A stretch of 64,000 nt of DNA from Pelomonas dachongensis (GTDB taxonomy: Bacteria; Pseudomonadota; Gammaproteobacteria; Burkholderiales; Burkholderiaceae_C). The position numbers were made by a program, and so were the translations under genes. Shown here piece after piece: positions 50,535 through 61,123 of this stretch. The notes under the pieces were generated by a model. That model worked only from the letters and a program-made list of their open reading frames with translations, ran no database searches and was not told where the DNA came from. Each line of letters begins with the position of its first letter. The first letter of the stretch is position 1. Location: positions 144,836-208,835 of the forward strand of contig NZ_JBIGHY010000009.1 of the NCBI RefSeq assembly GCF_043555865.1. The letters run 5' to 3'.

Positions 50535-51788
50535 TCAGTAGGCGACGGGGTAGTCCTTTGGAAACCGGGCGCTGCTGAAGGCCTTCTTCTGCGTCCAGTC
50601 CTCGGCCGGTGCGGTCCAGTAGCTGTCGCTGGCAGGCAGGCCGAGAGCAAGCAGGCCGGCAGCGGCGATGTACATGCTGCCGTTGTTGGAGTACCAGTCG
50701 CCCAGCTCGGGCTGTGGACCGCGGAAGCCGATGTTCAGGTAGCCGGCCGCGTTGAAGTTGCTGGGGCCGTCCCAGATCGCCACGTGCGCCGCGTGCAGCG
50801 CCGCGCGCACCTGGCCCTCGGGCAGCGAGGCCGGCAGCTGCTTGCGCAAGGCCAGCAAGGCCAGCGGCTGGAACACGGCGGTGCGGTAGGTCAGCGAGCG
50901 GCCGATGGGCGGGTAGGTGCCCTCGGGGCCAATGAAGCGCTCCAGGTGCTCGCAGAAGCGCTGCGCGCGCTTGGTGGCCTGCGCCAGCAACTCGGCCGGC
51001 TTCGCCCCCCAGAACGGCGCCTTGCGGGCCACCAGCACCTCCAGCACCTCGATCAGCATGGGGTGCATCACGTAGGAGCCGTAGTAGTCGAAGTGGAAGT
51101 CCGCGCCGTCCTTGATCCAGCCGTCACCGATGTACCACTCGTTGATCTTGCGGATGGCCGCATTCATGCGCATCGGGTCGTGCGCCTCGCCGATGGACAG
51201 CAGCCAGGCCTCGTTCATCGCCGCGAACAGCAGCCAGTTGATGTTGGGCACTTCGATGCCGCGCAGGCCCTTGATCTCGGTGACGATACGCGCCTTCGTG
51301 GTGGCGTCCAGCGGCTCCCACAAGGTCTTGGGTGCGCGCATCAGCGCGTTGGTGAAGTAGGCGGAATCCACCAGCGCCTGGCCCTGGCCCTTCCAGGTCA
51401 GGCAGTCGGGGCTCTTGGGGTCGACCGAATGCGCATAGCTCTGCAGCGCCTGCTGCTGCAGGCGGCGGCGCAACTGCCCCTCGGCGGTGTCGTCCGCCGG
51501 CAGCGCCAGCCAGGGCGCGATGCCGGACATCAGCCGACCGAAGGCTTCGAGGTAGGCGACGGAGCGGTCGCGGCCGTCCCAGGTGGGGCTCAGCTCCAGC
51601 ACGAACTTCTGCTTCAGCTGGCCCTGGGACATCGGCTCCAGCACCGGCTCGGCCATCTGCTGCATCAGCTTCAGCAGGTAGGCGCGGTCATGGCCGGAAG
51701 CGGCGGCCGGGGCCGCGCGCGGGGTCTGGCTGGCGGCCAGCAGGGCCGAGCCCGCGGCTGCAGCGCGCATGAAGTGGCGTCGTTCCAT
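50535..51788 (-). CDS. Exported DUF2264-domain protein
   Basis: 417 residues with a twin-arginine-like signal (MERRHFMRAAAAGSALLAAS). The rest is one helical DUF2264 domain, probably an (alpha/alpha) barrel: GRDRSVAYLEAFGRLMSGIAPWL, INWLLFAAMNEAWL and DFHFDYYGSYVMHPML are conserved. DUF2264 proteins occur in pectin and host-glycan utilisation loci, but their activity is not settled; a hydrolase or lyase is likely from the fold. It starts 10 bp after the GH105 stop and ends the minus-strand cluster. Confidence 0.85.
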   Translation of the reverse strand: MERRHFMRAAAAGSALLAASQTPRAAPAAASGHDRAYLLKLMQQMAEPVLEPMSQGQLKQKFVLELSPTWDGRDRSVAYLEAFGRLMSGIAPWLALPADDTAEGQLRRRLQQQALQSYAHSVDPKSPDCLTWKGQGQALVDSAYFTNALMRAPKTLWEPLDATTKARIVTEIKGLRGIEVPNINWLLFAAMNEAWLLSIGEAHDPMRMNAAIRKINEWYIGDGWIKDGADFHFDYYGSYVMHPMLIEVLEVLVARKAPFWGAKPAELLAQATKRAQRFCEHLERFIGPEGTYPPIGRSLTYRTAVFQPLALLALRKQLPASLPEGQVRAALHAAHVAIWDGPSNFNAAGYLNIGFRGPQPELGDWYSNNGSMYIAAAGLLALGLPASDSYWTAPAEDWTQKKAFSSARFPKDYPVAY

Positions 51789-51798
51789 CGCTGATCCT

Positions 51799-52941
51799 TT
51801 ACTTGTCGAGCAGGCGGACCATCTCTGCCCCGGCCAGCAGAAAGGCGCCGACGCCGAAGTGCGCCGTCGAGTTCACGTCCACCACCTGGCCGGGTATGGC
51901 GCGCTCGCCGATGGGCTGTACATAGCCGAGCCGGCCGTCCGGTTGCAGCGCCACGGTCGTCAGGTAGCGCCAGCCGCGCTGCGCGGCCGGCAGGTAGGTG
52001 TCGCGCGGCAACAGGCCGGCGTTGACGCCCCACAGCAGGCCGTAGGTGAAGAAGGCGGTGCCGCTGGTCTCGGGGCCGGGCGCATGGGCGGGGTCCATCA
52101 GGCTGCGCGTCCAGTAGCCGTCGGACTGCTGCAGCGGCAGCAGCGCCTGCGCCATGTCGCGGAAGCGCTGCTGGTACTCGGCGCGGTGCGGATCGTCCGC
52201 CGGCAGCTCGGCCAGCACGCGCGCGAGGCCCGCGAACACCCAGCCGTCGCCGCGCGCCCAGAAGTCCTTCTTGCCATTGGCGCTCTTGTGCTTCGGGTAG
52301 ACGTACTTCGCGTCGCGGTAGTACAGCTTCTCCGCCGGGTCGTACATGATGCTGCTGGCGTGGCTGTAGTACGCGTGCAGCTTGTCCAAGTACTGCCGGT
52401 TGCCGGTGATGTTGTGCAGCTTGGTCATCACGGGCATGACCATGTAGAGGCCATCGGCCCACCACCAGTAATCGCTCTGAGGCGTGGACATCTGGTACTC
52501 CATCACCTCGCGCGCACGGGCGATCTTGCGCGGGTCCTTGTCCAGCAGGTAGAGGTCGGCATACACCTGGAAGCAGATCTGCCAGTCGCCGAACAACACG
52601 TAGTCGTCGGTCTCGCCGTAGCTGTACTTCCAGCGCGCCTTGTCGGTGGACTTGGCGCCCTGCCACTGGTTGTGCTCTGCCCACGCCTGTGTGTAGCGCA
52701 GGTAGCTGTCGTTGCCGGTGACGCGCCAGGCTTCCAGGTTGCCCGTGTGGTACGCCGCGACGTTCCAGAACGCCCACTCGGTGGCTGGCGTGCGGGCCAT
52801 CCAGTAGCTGTTGGCCTTGTCAATGGCGGCAACGACATCGGCGCGGGTGGTCGTGTTGGCCGGCGGCGCGGCGCAGCCGGCCAGGCCGAGGCTCAAGCTC
52901 AGCAGGAGGCCGGTGAAAAGAGAAGTCAGCTTCATGGTCAT
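51799..52941 (-). CDS. GH105 unsaturated uronyl hydrolase lipoprotein
   Basis: 380 residues. The ATG at 52941 overlaps the GH2 stop (ATGA); a second ATG two codons on is equally usable. A lipobox LAGC (LSLGLAGCAAPP) predicts a lipoprotein. The GH105 barrel has the catalytic Asp in YWWWADGLYMVMPV, with FWARGDGWVFAGLAR and DGYWTRSLMDP as further family marks. GH105 enzymes remove the 4,5-unsaturated uronic acid left by polysaccharide lyases from rhamnogalacturonan or similar chains. It works with a lyase, for which the propeller protein upstream is a candidate. Confidence 0.9.
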   Translation of the reverse strand: MTMKLTSLFTGLLLSLSLGLAGCAAPPANTTTRADVVAAIDKANSYWMARTPATEWAFWNVAAYHTGNLEAWRVTGNDSYLRYTQAWAEHNQWQGAKSTDKARWKYSYGETDDYVLFGDWQICFQVYADLYLLDKDPRKIARAREVMEYQMSTPQSDYWWWADGLYMVMPVMTKLHNITGNRQYLDKLHAYYSHASSIMYDPAEKLYYRDAKYVYPKHKSANGKKDFWARGDGWVFAGLARVLAELPADDPHRAEYQQRFRDMAQALLPLQQSDGYWTRSLMDPAHAPGPETSGTAFFTYGLLWGVNAGLLPRDTYLPAAQRGWRYLTTVALQPDGRLGYVQPIGERAIPGQVVDVNSTAHFGVGAFLLAGAEMVRLLDK

Positions 52942-55900
52942 TGCGTGGTGGTGGCCTGGGCGGGCTGTGACTTGTCGGGCGTGGTGCCGGCGCCGTCGAA
53001 AGGCCGCAGGCGGAAGGCCACGGTCGTGGGCTCCAGCCGGGTGCGGTATTGCATGTGGGGCTGGCCGACAAAGCTCCAGGTGTTGTCGCCCCCCACACCC
53101 CATTGCGCGCCGTCGATCAACAGCGAGCCCTGCGCGCGCGGCTGGATATCGCTGCTTTTCCAGGTGCCGGGCGGGCGGCGGTACAGGTCGCTGTACGGGA
53201 ACGCCAGCGCGTTGACCATCAGCAGCTGACGGCCCTCCACGCGCACACCGCCGCCGCTGCTGTCACTGCCGGACAGCTCCAGCCAGCGCACGTCCACCTT
53301 GTTGCCGGTGTCCTGCGGGCGCATGTAGTCGTGGTGCTGTTCGGCGATGGCACCGCGCCACAGGCCTATGGCAGCGCCGGTCTTGCGGTCCACATAGCTT
53401 TCATGCGGGCCGCGGCCGTACCAGCCCACGGTGGTGAGCGCCTGCGGCGTGTCGAACCACAGGCCCACGCGCACCGGCGGCGGCAGGTCGCTCTTCAGCG
53501 GCGTGAGCTGGCCCTGCACGTCCACGGCACCGTCGCCGTGCATGGTGTACGTGGTGACGAAGCGCGCCGCACCGGCGCCCAGCGCGTGATGCACGACGAC
53601 CTCGGCCCCGCCGCCGGGCAGGCGCCGCGCGGTGAGGTCACGCAGCTGGCGCTGCTCGGTCATCAGCTTCCAGGCGCCCTGCTGCCTGACCGTGCCGGTC
53701 AGCGTGTCGTTGTCGGTCTCGGCGCGGAAGAAGTTGGGCCGGCCGCCGCTGAGCAGTGGCCGGTTCGCCGTGCCGTAACGCGTCAACAGGCCGGTCTTGC
53801 GGTCCAGCGCCAGCGTGACGCCGGCGGCCGACAGCGTGGTCGCCTCGGCGCTCTCGGTCAGCTGCACCGCGCCGGGCGCGGGCTTCGCCAGCGTGAGGAC
53901 CACCGGCGAAACGGCGAACTGTTCCCAGCCGACGACATGGCCTTCGGGCACCAGCGGCACACTGCCGGCCCGTGCTTTGGCGCGCACTGTGACGAGGTAC
54001 TCGGCACCCGGCTTGCGCTGGTGCAGATGGACTGGCAGCGGCAGCGTCTGTGCCGCGCGTGCCGGGGTCTTCAGCCCTGACAGCGTGCCGGTGGCGATGC
54101 CGACACCGTTCTCCAGCAGCACCCACTCGAACGTGAAGCCCGACAGGTCGATGAAGTCGTGCCGGTTGCGCACGACCACCGTGCCCGCCTTCGCGTCGAA
54201 GGCCTCGAATTGGATGGGCGACAACACCTTTTGCACCTCGTACAGGTGCGGGTTGGGCGTGCGGTCGGGCTGGATCAGGCCGTCGCCGAACTCGATGTCG
54301 CCGCCCGGGTTGGGGCCGTACTCGCCACCGTCGCCCCAGTAGCGCCGGCCGTCCTTCGTATACCGGTACATCGACTGGTCCACCCAGTCCCAGATGAAGC
54401 CTCCCTGCAGCTTGTTCGGGTACTTGTAGATGGTGTCCCAGTAGTCCTTGAAGTTGCCACCTGAGTTGCCCTGCATGTGGGCGTACTCGCACTGGATCAT
54501 GGGCTGCTTGCGCGTCGGGTCCAGCGCCCAGTCCACCATCTTCTCGATGTCGTCGTACATCGGCGCGTAGATGTCCACATAGGCGTTGGGCTCGTGGCTC
54601 CAGTCCAGCGTGCCCCACCCGAGGTAGGAGATCAGCCGCGACGGGTCGCGCTTGCGTGCTTCGGCTGCAGCCTTCTCGAACGTGGGGCCGATGCCCGCCT
54701 CGTTGCCCAGCGACCAGAAGATGACGGACGGGTGGTTCTTGTCGCGCTCCACCATGTTCAGCACGCGGCTCACGTGCGCGGCTTCCCACGCGGGGTCGTA
54801 GCCCAGCTGCAGCTCCGCGCGCCGCTCGGGGAAACGATTGCCGTGGTCCATGTAGGCGTGGCTCTCGATGTTGGCCTCGTCCATCACGTACATGCCGACC
54901 TCGTCGGCCAGCGCGTACCAAAGCTCGGCGTTCGGGTAGTGCGAGGTGCGCACCGCGTTGAAGTTGTTGCGCTTCATCAGCTCCATGTCGCGGCGCATGG
55001 AGGCTTCCGAGATGACGTGGAAGGTCTCGGGGTCGTGCTCGTGCCGGTTAATGCCGCGGATGGTGATGGGCCGGCCGTTGACGGCCACCAGCCCGTCCTT
55101 GATCTCCACCATGCGGAAGCCGATGCGCTGCGGCGTGGCCTGCACCAGCCGGCCCTGCATATCGAACAACTCGACCAGCAGCGTGTAGAGGTGCGGCGTC
55201 TCGGCCGTCCAGTGGCGCACGCCGGGGACCGGGGCCGTCAGCACCTGCGTCGTCGCCGCACCCGCGGGCACGGCGGCCTCCCGCGACAGCACCGGCCGGT
55301 CGCCGTCCAGCAGCGTCATGCGCAGCTGGACAGGTGCGCTGCGCGCGGTGAGCGCCAGGTCGGTCGACAGCACGCCGTCGCGGTACGACTGGTCCAAGCC
55401 CGCGCGCACGAACAGGTCCGTCAGCCGGACCTGCGGCACCGCTTTCAGGTAGACCGAGCGCTCGATGCCCGACACGCGCCAGAAGTCCTGGTCCTCCAGG
55501 TACGAGCCGTCGGACCAGCGGTGGATCTGCATCGCCACCGTGTTGGTCTGCCCCGGCTTCAGCAGCCGCGTGATGTCGAACTCGCTGGGCAGCTTGGAGT
55601 CTTCCGAGTAGCCCGCCTCCACACCGTTGACCCACACGCGGTAGGCCGAGCCGGCCGCGCCGATGTGCAGGATCACATCCTGCCCCGCCCAGCCGGCCGG
55701 GATCTCGAAGCTCTTGCGGTACGAGCCCACCGGGTTGGTGCCGTGCGGGATGAGCGGCCGGTTGGCCGAGTGCGGGTAGGTGATGTTGTTGTAGCGCGGC
55801 TGGTCGTAGCCCTCGGCCTGCCACATAGCCGGCACCTTGAGGGGCTTCCAGGCGGACACGTCATAGCCGGGCTGCTCGAAGCCCGCCGGCACCGCATCGG

Positions 55901-56177
55901 CCGACGGCGAGAAGTGGAAGGCCCACAGCCCGTCCAGCGTCTGGTAACGGGCCGAGCGCGTCTTGTCGCCCGCCAGCGCCGCGGCGCGGCTCTCGAAAGC
56001 GAAGTGCGTGGCCGCGGCCGGCAGCTTGCCGCGGGCGAACACCGCCGGGTTCTCCCAGTCGGGCCGCGAGGCGTCCACCTGCACGGGGTGCACGCGCGGC
56101 GCCTGGGCACTGGCGCCGGCGATCGCCGTCAGCAGCAACACCACGCCCAGCGGGACCGCAGCAATTTTTATCCGCAC
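52938..56177 (-). CDS. Exported GH2 beta-galactosidase-type glycosidase
   Basis: 1079 residues with a signal peptide (MRIKIAAVPLGVVLLLTAIAGASA). LacZ-type layout: sugar-binding jelly roll (about 50-235), Ig-like domain (about 240-345), TIM barrel (about 350-640), a second Ig-like domain, and a C-terminal beta-sandwich domain (about 790-1060). The acid/base Glu is in IFWSLGNEAGIGP and the nucleophile Glu in MIQCEYAHMQGNS. GFIWDWVDQSMYRY is also family-typical. An exported LacZ-like enzyme points to galactose-containing plant side chains, not lactose. It overlaps GH105 by 4 bp. Confidence 0.93.
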   Translation of the reverse strand: MRIKIAAVPLGVVLLLTAIAGASAQAPRVHPVQVDASRPDWENPAVFARGKLPAAATHFAFESRAAALAGDKTRSARYQTLDGLWAFHFSPSADAVPAGFEQPGYDVSAWKPLKVPAMWQAEGYDQPRYNNITYPHSANRPLIPHGTNPVGSYRKSFEIPAGWAGQDVILHIGAAGSAYRVWVNGVEAGYSEDSKLPSEFDITRLLKPGQTNTVAMQIHRWSDGSYLEDQDFWRVSGIERSVYLKAVPQVRLTDLFVRAGLDQSYRDGVLSTDLALTARSAPVQLRMTLLDGDRPVLSREAAVPAGAATTQVLTAPVPGVRHWTAETPHLYTLLVELFDMQGRLVQATPQRIGFRMVEIKDGLVAVNGRPITIRGINRHEHDPETFHVISEASMRRDMELMKRNNFNAVRTSHYPNAELWYALADEVGMYVMDEANIESHAYMDHGNRFPERRAELQLGYDPAWEAAHVSRVLNMVERDKNHPSVIFWSLGNEAGIGPTFEKAAAEARKRDPSRLISYLGWGTLDWSHEPNAYVDIYAPMYDDIEKMVDWALDPTRKQPMIQCEYAHMQGNSGGNFKDYWDTIYKYPNKLQGGFIWDWVDQSMYRYTKDGRRYWGDGGEYGPNPGGDIEFGDGLIQPDRTPNPHLYEVQKVLSPIQFEAFDAKAGTVVVRNRHDFIDLSGFTFEWVLLENGVGIATGTLSGLKTPARAAQTLPLPVHLHQRKPGAEYLVTVRAKARAGSVPLVPEGHVVGWEQFAVSPVVLTLAKPAPGAVQLTESAEATTLSAAGVTLALDRKTGLLTRYGTANRPLLSGGRPNFFRAETDNDTLTGTVRQQGAWKLMTEQRQLRDLTARRLPGGGAEVVVHHALGAGAARFVTTYTMHGDGAVDVQGQLTPLKSDLPPPVRVGLWFDTPQALTTVGWYGRGPHESYVDRKTGAAIGLWRGAIAEQHHDYMRPQDTGNKVDVRWLELSGSDSSGGGVRVEGRQLLMVNALAFPYSDLYRRPPGTWKSSDIQPRAQGSLLIDGAQWGVGGDNTWSFVGQPHMQYRTRLEPTTVAFRLRPFDGAGTTPDKSQPAQATTTQ

Positions 56178-56273
56178 GCTTTCGTCCTTGTCTCTTGGAT
56201 CTACGGGGTCGGGCAGCGTAGTTTTGGTGCGGCCACGCGAGGTATGAAAAAGACCGCGCGAGCTATACGAAAG
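56178..56273. other. Gap between propeller and GH2 genes
   Basis: 96 bp, less GC-rich around 56235-56270. May hold a separate promoter for the GH2-GH105-DUF2264 genes. No clear palindrome. Confidence 0.3.
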
Positions 56274-57593
56274 TCAGGGCCGCCACTGCAGCACTCGCAC
56301 CTTGCTGGGCGGCACGTCGGCCGTGCCTTCGCCGTCCACCTGCTGCACGGTCTGCAGGAACAGGTTCAGCGTGCCGCGCAGGCGCCACAGCTCGGTGTCG
56401 AAGCTGGGCTCCCAAGCACCGACCGGCTCGGTGGTCAGGTCGCGAACGGTCCAGCGCGGTGTGTCAACGTCGTGGATCTGGGCGACCGACACGCGGCTGC
56501 CGCGCTCCGCGTCGCGGAAAACCAGCAGCGCCGTGGGACGCTCGCCCTCCAGGCTCACCATCACCTGCGGCCGCGAGATCGGAATCGCCTTGGTGCCGCC
56601 GCCGCTCAGCGTGAAGGGCGTGCGGCGAAAGCCCAGCTCCATCTCCCGCCACGCGCCGCCGCGCTGGTAGACCAGCTGGTACTGCGGCACCGTGCTGCCG
56701 GCGCGCCGCCAATAGCTGGCGATGAACGGGTTGCCGTCGCGGTCGGCGGACATGGAGGTCTGGTTGATCAGCTCGCTGCCCTGCGGGATGCGTGCCGCGA
56801 CCTCGGCGCTTGCTGCGGTGATGGGGAGCGTATAAGGCCGGCCATCCGACCTCTCCCAGCTTCGCCCCCCGTCGCGCGAGCGGGCATAGGCCAGGTCGTG
56901 GTTGCTGGCCACGTCGGGCGACTCGCGCCACACCCACGACACATGCAGCGTACCGCGGTGGTCCTGGTGCGCCTGCCAGTAGGCGTTGCGCCGGCCCTCG
57001 CCGCTGATGAGGTTGGCGTGCAGCCGCGTCCACGCCTGCGTGGCCGTGTCGTAGCGGTTGATGACCAGGTTGCCCCGGCCCGAGCCGCCGTCACGGTAGA
57101 AGAACAGCAGGCCGCCATCGGGCTGGCGGTAGAACTCGGGGTAGGACACCGAGCGCTCGTCCCGCCCGGTCATGGGCAGCTTGTCGCTCAGCACCAGCCC
57201 GCCGGGCTGCAGGCTGCGCGCGTAGCGCAACGCGTTGTTGTGGTGGTCCCAGGCGACATGCAGGTAGCCCGCCCCGTCCACCATGAGGCTGATGCTGTTG
57301 TGCGCGTCGCGCGCGTTGCCGGTGAATGGCGTGGTCTTCAGCGTCCACGCGTCGCTGCCGAGCTGGCGCCGGCCCAGCACGAGGCGGGCGTCGGCGTCGT
57401 AGAAGGCCACGTACTGCTGGTCGCCGTGCGTGACGAGCGAGTTCTTGCGGAACACCACCGCGTTGACGGAGTTGCGCGCCCAGCCGTCGGTCACGTCCAC
57501 CACCGTCACCCCAGGCTCCACCGCTGCGGGCGGCGCACCCGCGCATCCGGCCAGCAGCGCCGCCGTCAGGAATGTCAACGTCATCTTCATCAT
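56274..57593 (-). CDS. BNR-repeat beta-propeller lipoprotein, possible polysaccharide lyase
   Basis: 439 residues from the ATG at 57593 (two more in-frame ATGs follow at once). A lipobox LLAGC (LTAALLAGCAGAPP) predicts a lipoprotein. The body is a BNR_4-type propeller, with repeated strands such as GAGYLHVAWDHHNNALRYAR, GTLHVSWVWRESPD and ARSRDGGRSW. Conserved His/Arg/Tyr residues lie in AWDHHNN and SYPEFYRQPDGGLLFFYRDG. This fold includes lyases of families PL24, PL25 and PL27, one of which cuts rhamnose-glucuronate bonds at arabinogalactan tips. Next to GH105, a lyase role is attractive but not proven; it could instead be a binding protein. Confidence 0.75.
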   Translation of the reverse strand: MMKMTLTFLTAALLAGCAGAPPAAVEPGVTVVDVTDGWARNSVNAVVFRKNSLVTHGDQQYVAFYDADARLVLGRRQLGSDAWTLKTTPFTGNARDAHNSISLMVDGAGYLHVAWDHHNNALRYARSLQPGGLVLSDKLPMTGRDERSVSYPEFYRQPDGGLLFFYRDGGSGRGNLVINRYDTATQAWTRLHANLISGEGRRNAYWQAHQDHRGTLHVSWVWRESPDVASNHDLAYARSRDGGRSWERSDGRPYTLPITAASAEVAARIPQGSELINQTSMSADRDGNPFIASYWRRAGSTVPQYQLVYQRGGAWREMELGFRRTPFTLSGGGTKAIPISRPQVMVSLEGERPTALLVFRDAERGSRVSVAQIHDVDTPRWTVRDLTTEPVGAWEPSFDTELWRLRGTLNLFLQTVQQVDGEGTADVPPSKVRVLQWRP

Positions 57594-57638
57594 TTCGATC
57601 CGAGGCCCCGCAGCACGCAAGGCCTTCCTCCACTCAGG

Positions 57639-57653
57639 TGACAATCATTCTCA
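57639..57653 (+). promoter_or_regulatory. Fur box upstream of fbpA
   Basis: TGACAATCATTCTCA matches the 7-1-7 Fur consensus TGATAAT-N-ATTATCA at 12 of 14 positions. It lies 29 bp before the start of an Fe(III) importer operon. Confidence 0.75.
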
Positions 57654-57682
57654 ACTACCGCCACCCCTCCTGGAGTCATCGA

Positions 57683-58726
57683 ATGCCCGCTTTCCTCCGC
57701 GCCCCTGCCCGCCGCACCGTGTTCGCCGCGGCCGCGCTGTGCCTGGCCGCCGCCCTGCCCGCCCAAGCCGCCGAGGAAGTGACGCTGTACACCACCCGCG
57801 AGCCCGGCCTCGTCAAGCCGCTGCTGGCCGCCTTCACCGCGCGCACCGGCGTGGAGGTGAACACCGTGTTCGTGAAGGACGGCCTGCTGGAGCGCGTGAA
57901 GGCCGAGGGCACGCGCTCGCCGGCCGACGTGCTGATGACCGTGGACGTGGGCAACCTGCTGGACCTGGTGGAGGGCGGCGTCACGCAGCCCGTCAAGTCC
58001 GCAGCGCTGGAAGCGGCCATACCGTCGCAGCTACGCGGTGCCGACGGGCAGTGGTTCTCGCTGTCCATGCGCGCCCGCGTGCTGTATGCCGACAAGAACC
58101 TGCAGCTGACCGCGTTGCGCTACGAGGACTTGGCCGCGCCGAAGTGGAAGGGCAAGGTCTGCACCCGCGCCGGCCAGCACCCGTACAACACCGCGCTGGT
58201 CGCCGCCATGCTGGCGCACAGCGGCGAGGCCGCCACCGAGAAGTGGCTGCAGGGCCTGAAGGCCAACCTGGCTCGCAAGGCCGCCGGCGGCGACCGCGAC
58301 GTGGCGCGCGACATCCTGGGCGGCATCTGCGACATCGGCATCGCCAACTCCTATTACGTGGGCCAGATGAAGACCTCCAAGGAAGGCAGCGACGCGCGCA
58401 AGTGGGGCGATGCCATCAAGGTCATCAAGCCCACGTTCGCCAAGAGCGGCGGCACGCACGTCAACATCACCGGGGCGTCCCTGGCCAAACACGCCCCGCA
58501 GCGCGCCAACGCCGTGAAGCTGCTGGAGTTCCTGACCTCCGAGCCGGCCCAGGCCATGTACGCCCAGGCCAACTACGAGTACCCAGTGCGCGCTGGCGTG
58601 GCGCTGGACCCGGTCATCGCCGCCACCATCGGCGAGGTCAAGCCCGACACGCTGTCCGTCGCCGAGATCGCGAAGTACCGCAAGCAGGCCAGCGCGCTGA
58701 TCGACAAGGTCGGCTTCGACCGCTGA
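57683..58726 (+). CDS. fbpA: Fe(III) ABC transporter substrate-binding protein
   Basis: 347 residues from the ATG at 57683, with TGGAG seven bases upstream. The signal peptide is about 30 aa (ending AALPAQA-AEEVTLY). VTLYTTREPGLVKPLLAAF is the family start, and the adjacent tyrosines in GIANSYYVGQM are the usual iron ligands. AGQHPYNTALVAAML is also conserved. The FbpA group binds ferric iron in the periplasm and passes it to FbpBC. The genes fbpA, fbpB and fbpC follow in order behind a Fur box, so expression is probably iron-repressed. Confidence 0.93.
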   Translation: MPAFLRAPARRTVFAAAALCLAAALPAQAAEEVTLYTTREPGLVKPLLAAFTARTGVEVNTVFVKDGLLERVKAEGTRSPADVLMTVDVGNLLDLVEGGVTQPVKSAALEAAIPSQLRGADGQWFSLSMRARVLYADKNLQLTALRYEDLAAPKWKGKVCTRAGQHPYNTALVAAMLAHSGEAATEKWLQGLKANLARKAAGGDRDVARDILGGICDIGIANSYYVGQMKTSKEGSDARKWGDAIKVIKPTFAKSGGTHVNITGASLAKHAPQRANAVKLLEFLTSEPAQAMYAQANYEYPVRAGVALDPVIAATIGEVKPDTLSVAEIAKYRKQASALIDKVGFDR

Positions 58727-58733
58727 GCCGCAC

Positions 58734-60376
58734 GTGAAACACCTGCGGTCCGTCGGGCCGCTGTGGCGGGCGGCGTCCATCGCCATCGCGCTGGGCGTCG
58801 CCGCACCGGCGCTGAACCTGGCATGGCTGGCGCTGGGCGGCGAGTTCCAGCACTGGCTGCATCTGGCCGCCCACGTGCTGCCCGACGCGGCCTGGAACAC
58901 CGCCCTGCTGATGGCCGGCGTCGGCACCCTGGTGCTGCTGATCGGCACCGCCTGCGCCTGGGTCGTCACGGCCTATGACTTTCCCGGCCGCGGCGTGCTG
59001 CACTGGGCGCTGCTGCTGCCGCTGGCCATGCCGACCTACATCGTCGCGTTCGCCTACTTGGACCTGCTGCATCCCATCGGCCCGGTGCAGGGTGCCATCC
59101 GCTGGGTGCTGGGCTTCGACAGCCCGCGCCAGCTCCGGCTGCCCGACCTGCGCTCCCTGCCCGGCGCCATCGCGCTGCTGGGGCTGGTGCTGTACCCCTA
59201 CGTCTACCTGACCGCCCGCGCGCTGTTTGCCACGCTGCCGGCGCACCTGCTGGAAGCCGCACAGTCGCTGGGCGAGACGCGCTGGGGCGCGTTCCGCCGA
59301 GTGGCGCTGCCGCTGACGCGGCCGGCGCTGGCGGTGGGCGTCAGCCTGGCGCTGCTGGAGACGCTGAACGACATTGGCGCGTCCGAGTTTCTCGGCGTGC
59401 AGACGCTGACGGTGGCGATCTACAGCACCTGGATCACGCGCTCCGACCTGGCCGGCGCCGCACAGCTGGCCTGCGCGTCCCTGGTGGCCGTGTTCGCGCT
59501 GATCTGGCTGGAGCGCCAGGGCCGGCGCCACCAGCGCTTCGGCTCCACGCGCCGCATGGCCGGCATCCAGCCGCGCCGGCTGCAGGGCGCGCGCGCCTGG
59601 GGCGCGACCGTCGCCATGAGCTTGCCGGTGCTGCTGGGCTTCGCGGCACCCGCCGCCTACCTGGCGTGGGAGACGGCCGAGCGGCTGCTACAGGGCAGCG
59701 GCATCTCCGAGGGCCTGGTGGCCGGCCTCGTCAACACGCTCGGGCTGGCGCTGGGCGTCACCGCCGCCACGCTGGCAGCCGGCCTGGCGGTGGCGTGGGC
59801 CGGCCGCAGCCAGGGCAGCGTCGCCAACCGCGACCACTGGCAGGCGCGACTGGCGTCCATGGGCTATGCGCTGCCTGGCACCGTGCTGGCCATCGGCCTG
59901 CTGACGCCCGCGCTCGCCGCCGACCATGCGCTGGCCGACCTGCTGGGCCTGCGCTCGCTGCCGCTGATGAGCACCGGCATCGTGCTGGTGGTGGCCTGCG
60001 CCATCCGCTTCCTGGCCATGCCGGTGGGCGGCATCGAGGCGGGCCTGGCGCGCATCCCGCCCTCGCTGGAGCACAGCGCGCGGGCTCTGGGCGAGACCGT
60101 CACCGGCACGCTGCGCCGCGTTCACCTGCCGCTGCTGCGGCCCGCGCTGCTGTCGGGCGCGCTGCTGGTGTTCGTCGACGCGATGAAGGAGCTGCCCGCC
60201 ACGCTGCTGCTGCGGCCCGCCAACTTCGAGACGCTGGCGACGCTGCTGTACGCCGAGGCCGCACGCGGCACTTATGAGGAAGGCGCCATCGCCGCGCTGG
60301 CCATCGTGGCCGCGGGCCTGCTGCCGGTGGTGCTGCTGTCGCGCAGTTCGATGGCCGCGATCACGGAAAGGAGCGC

Positions 60377-60380
<4 letters not shown>
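58734..60380 (+). CDS. fbpB: Fe(III) ABC transporter permease
   Basis: 548 residues from a GTG at 58734, 7 bp after fbpA. Two permease halves are fused in one chain, each with six or so membrane helices and an EAA loop: EAAQSLGETRWGAFRRVALP in the first half and ARALGETVTGTLRRVHLPLL in the second. This double layout is standard for FbpB. The stop overlaps the fbpC start (ATGA). Confidence 0.95.

Positions 60381-61123
<743 letters not shown>

Noticed and set aside
54477..57641. 1054-codon plus-strand frame opposite GH2 and the propeller gene
   Set aside because: Rich in Arg, Val, His and Gly without motifs; an antisense shadow of confident genes.
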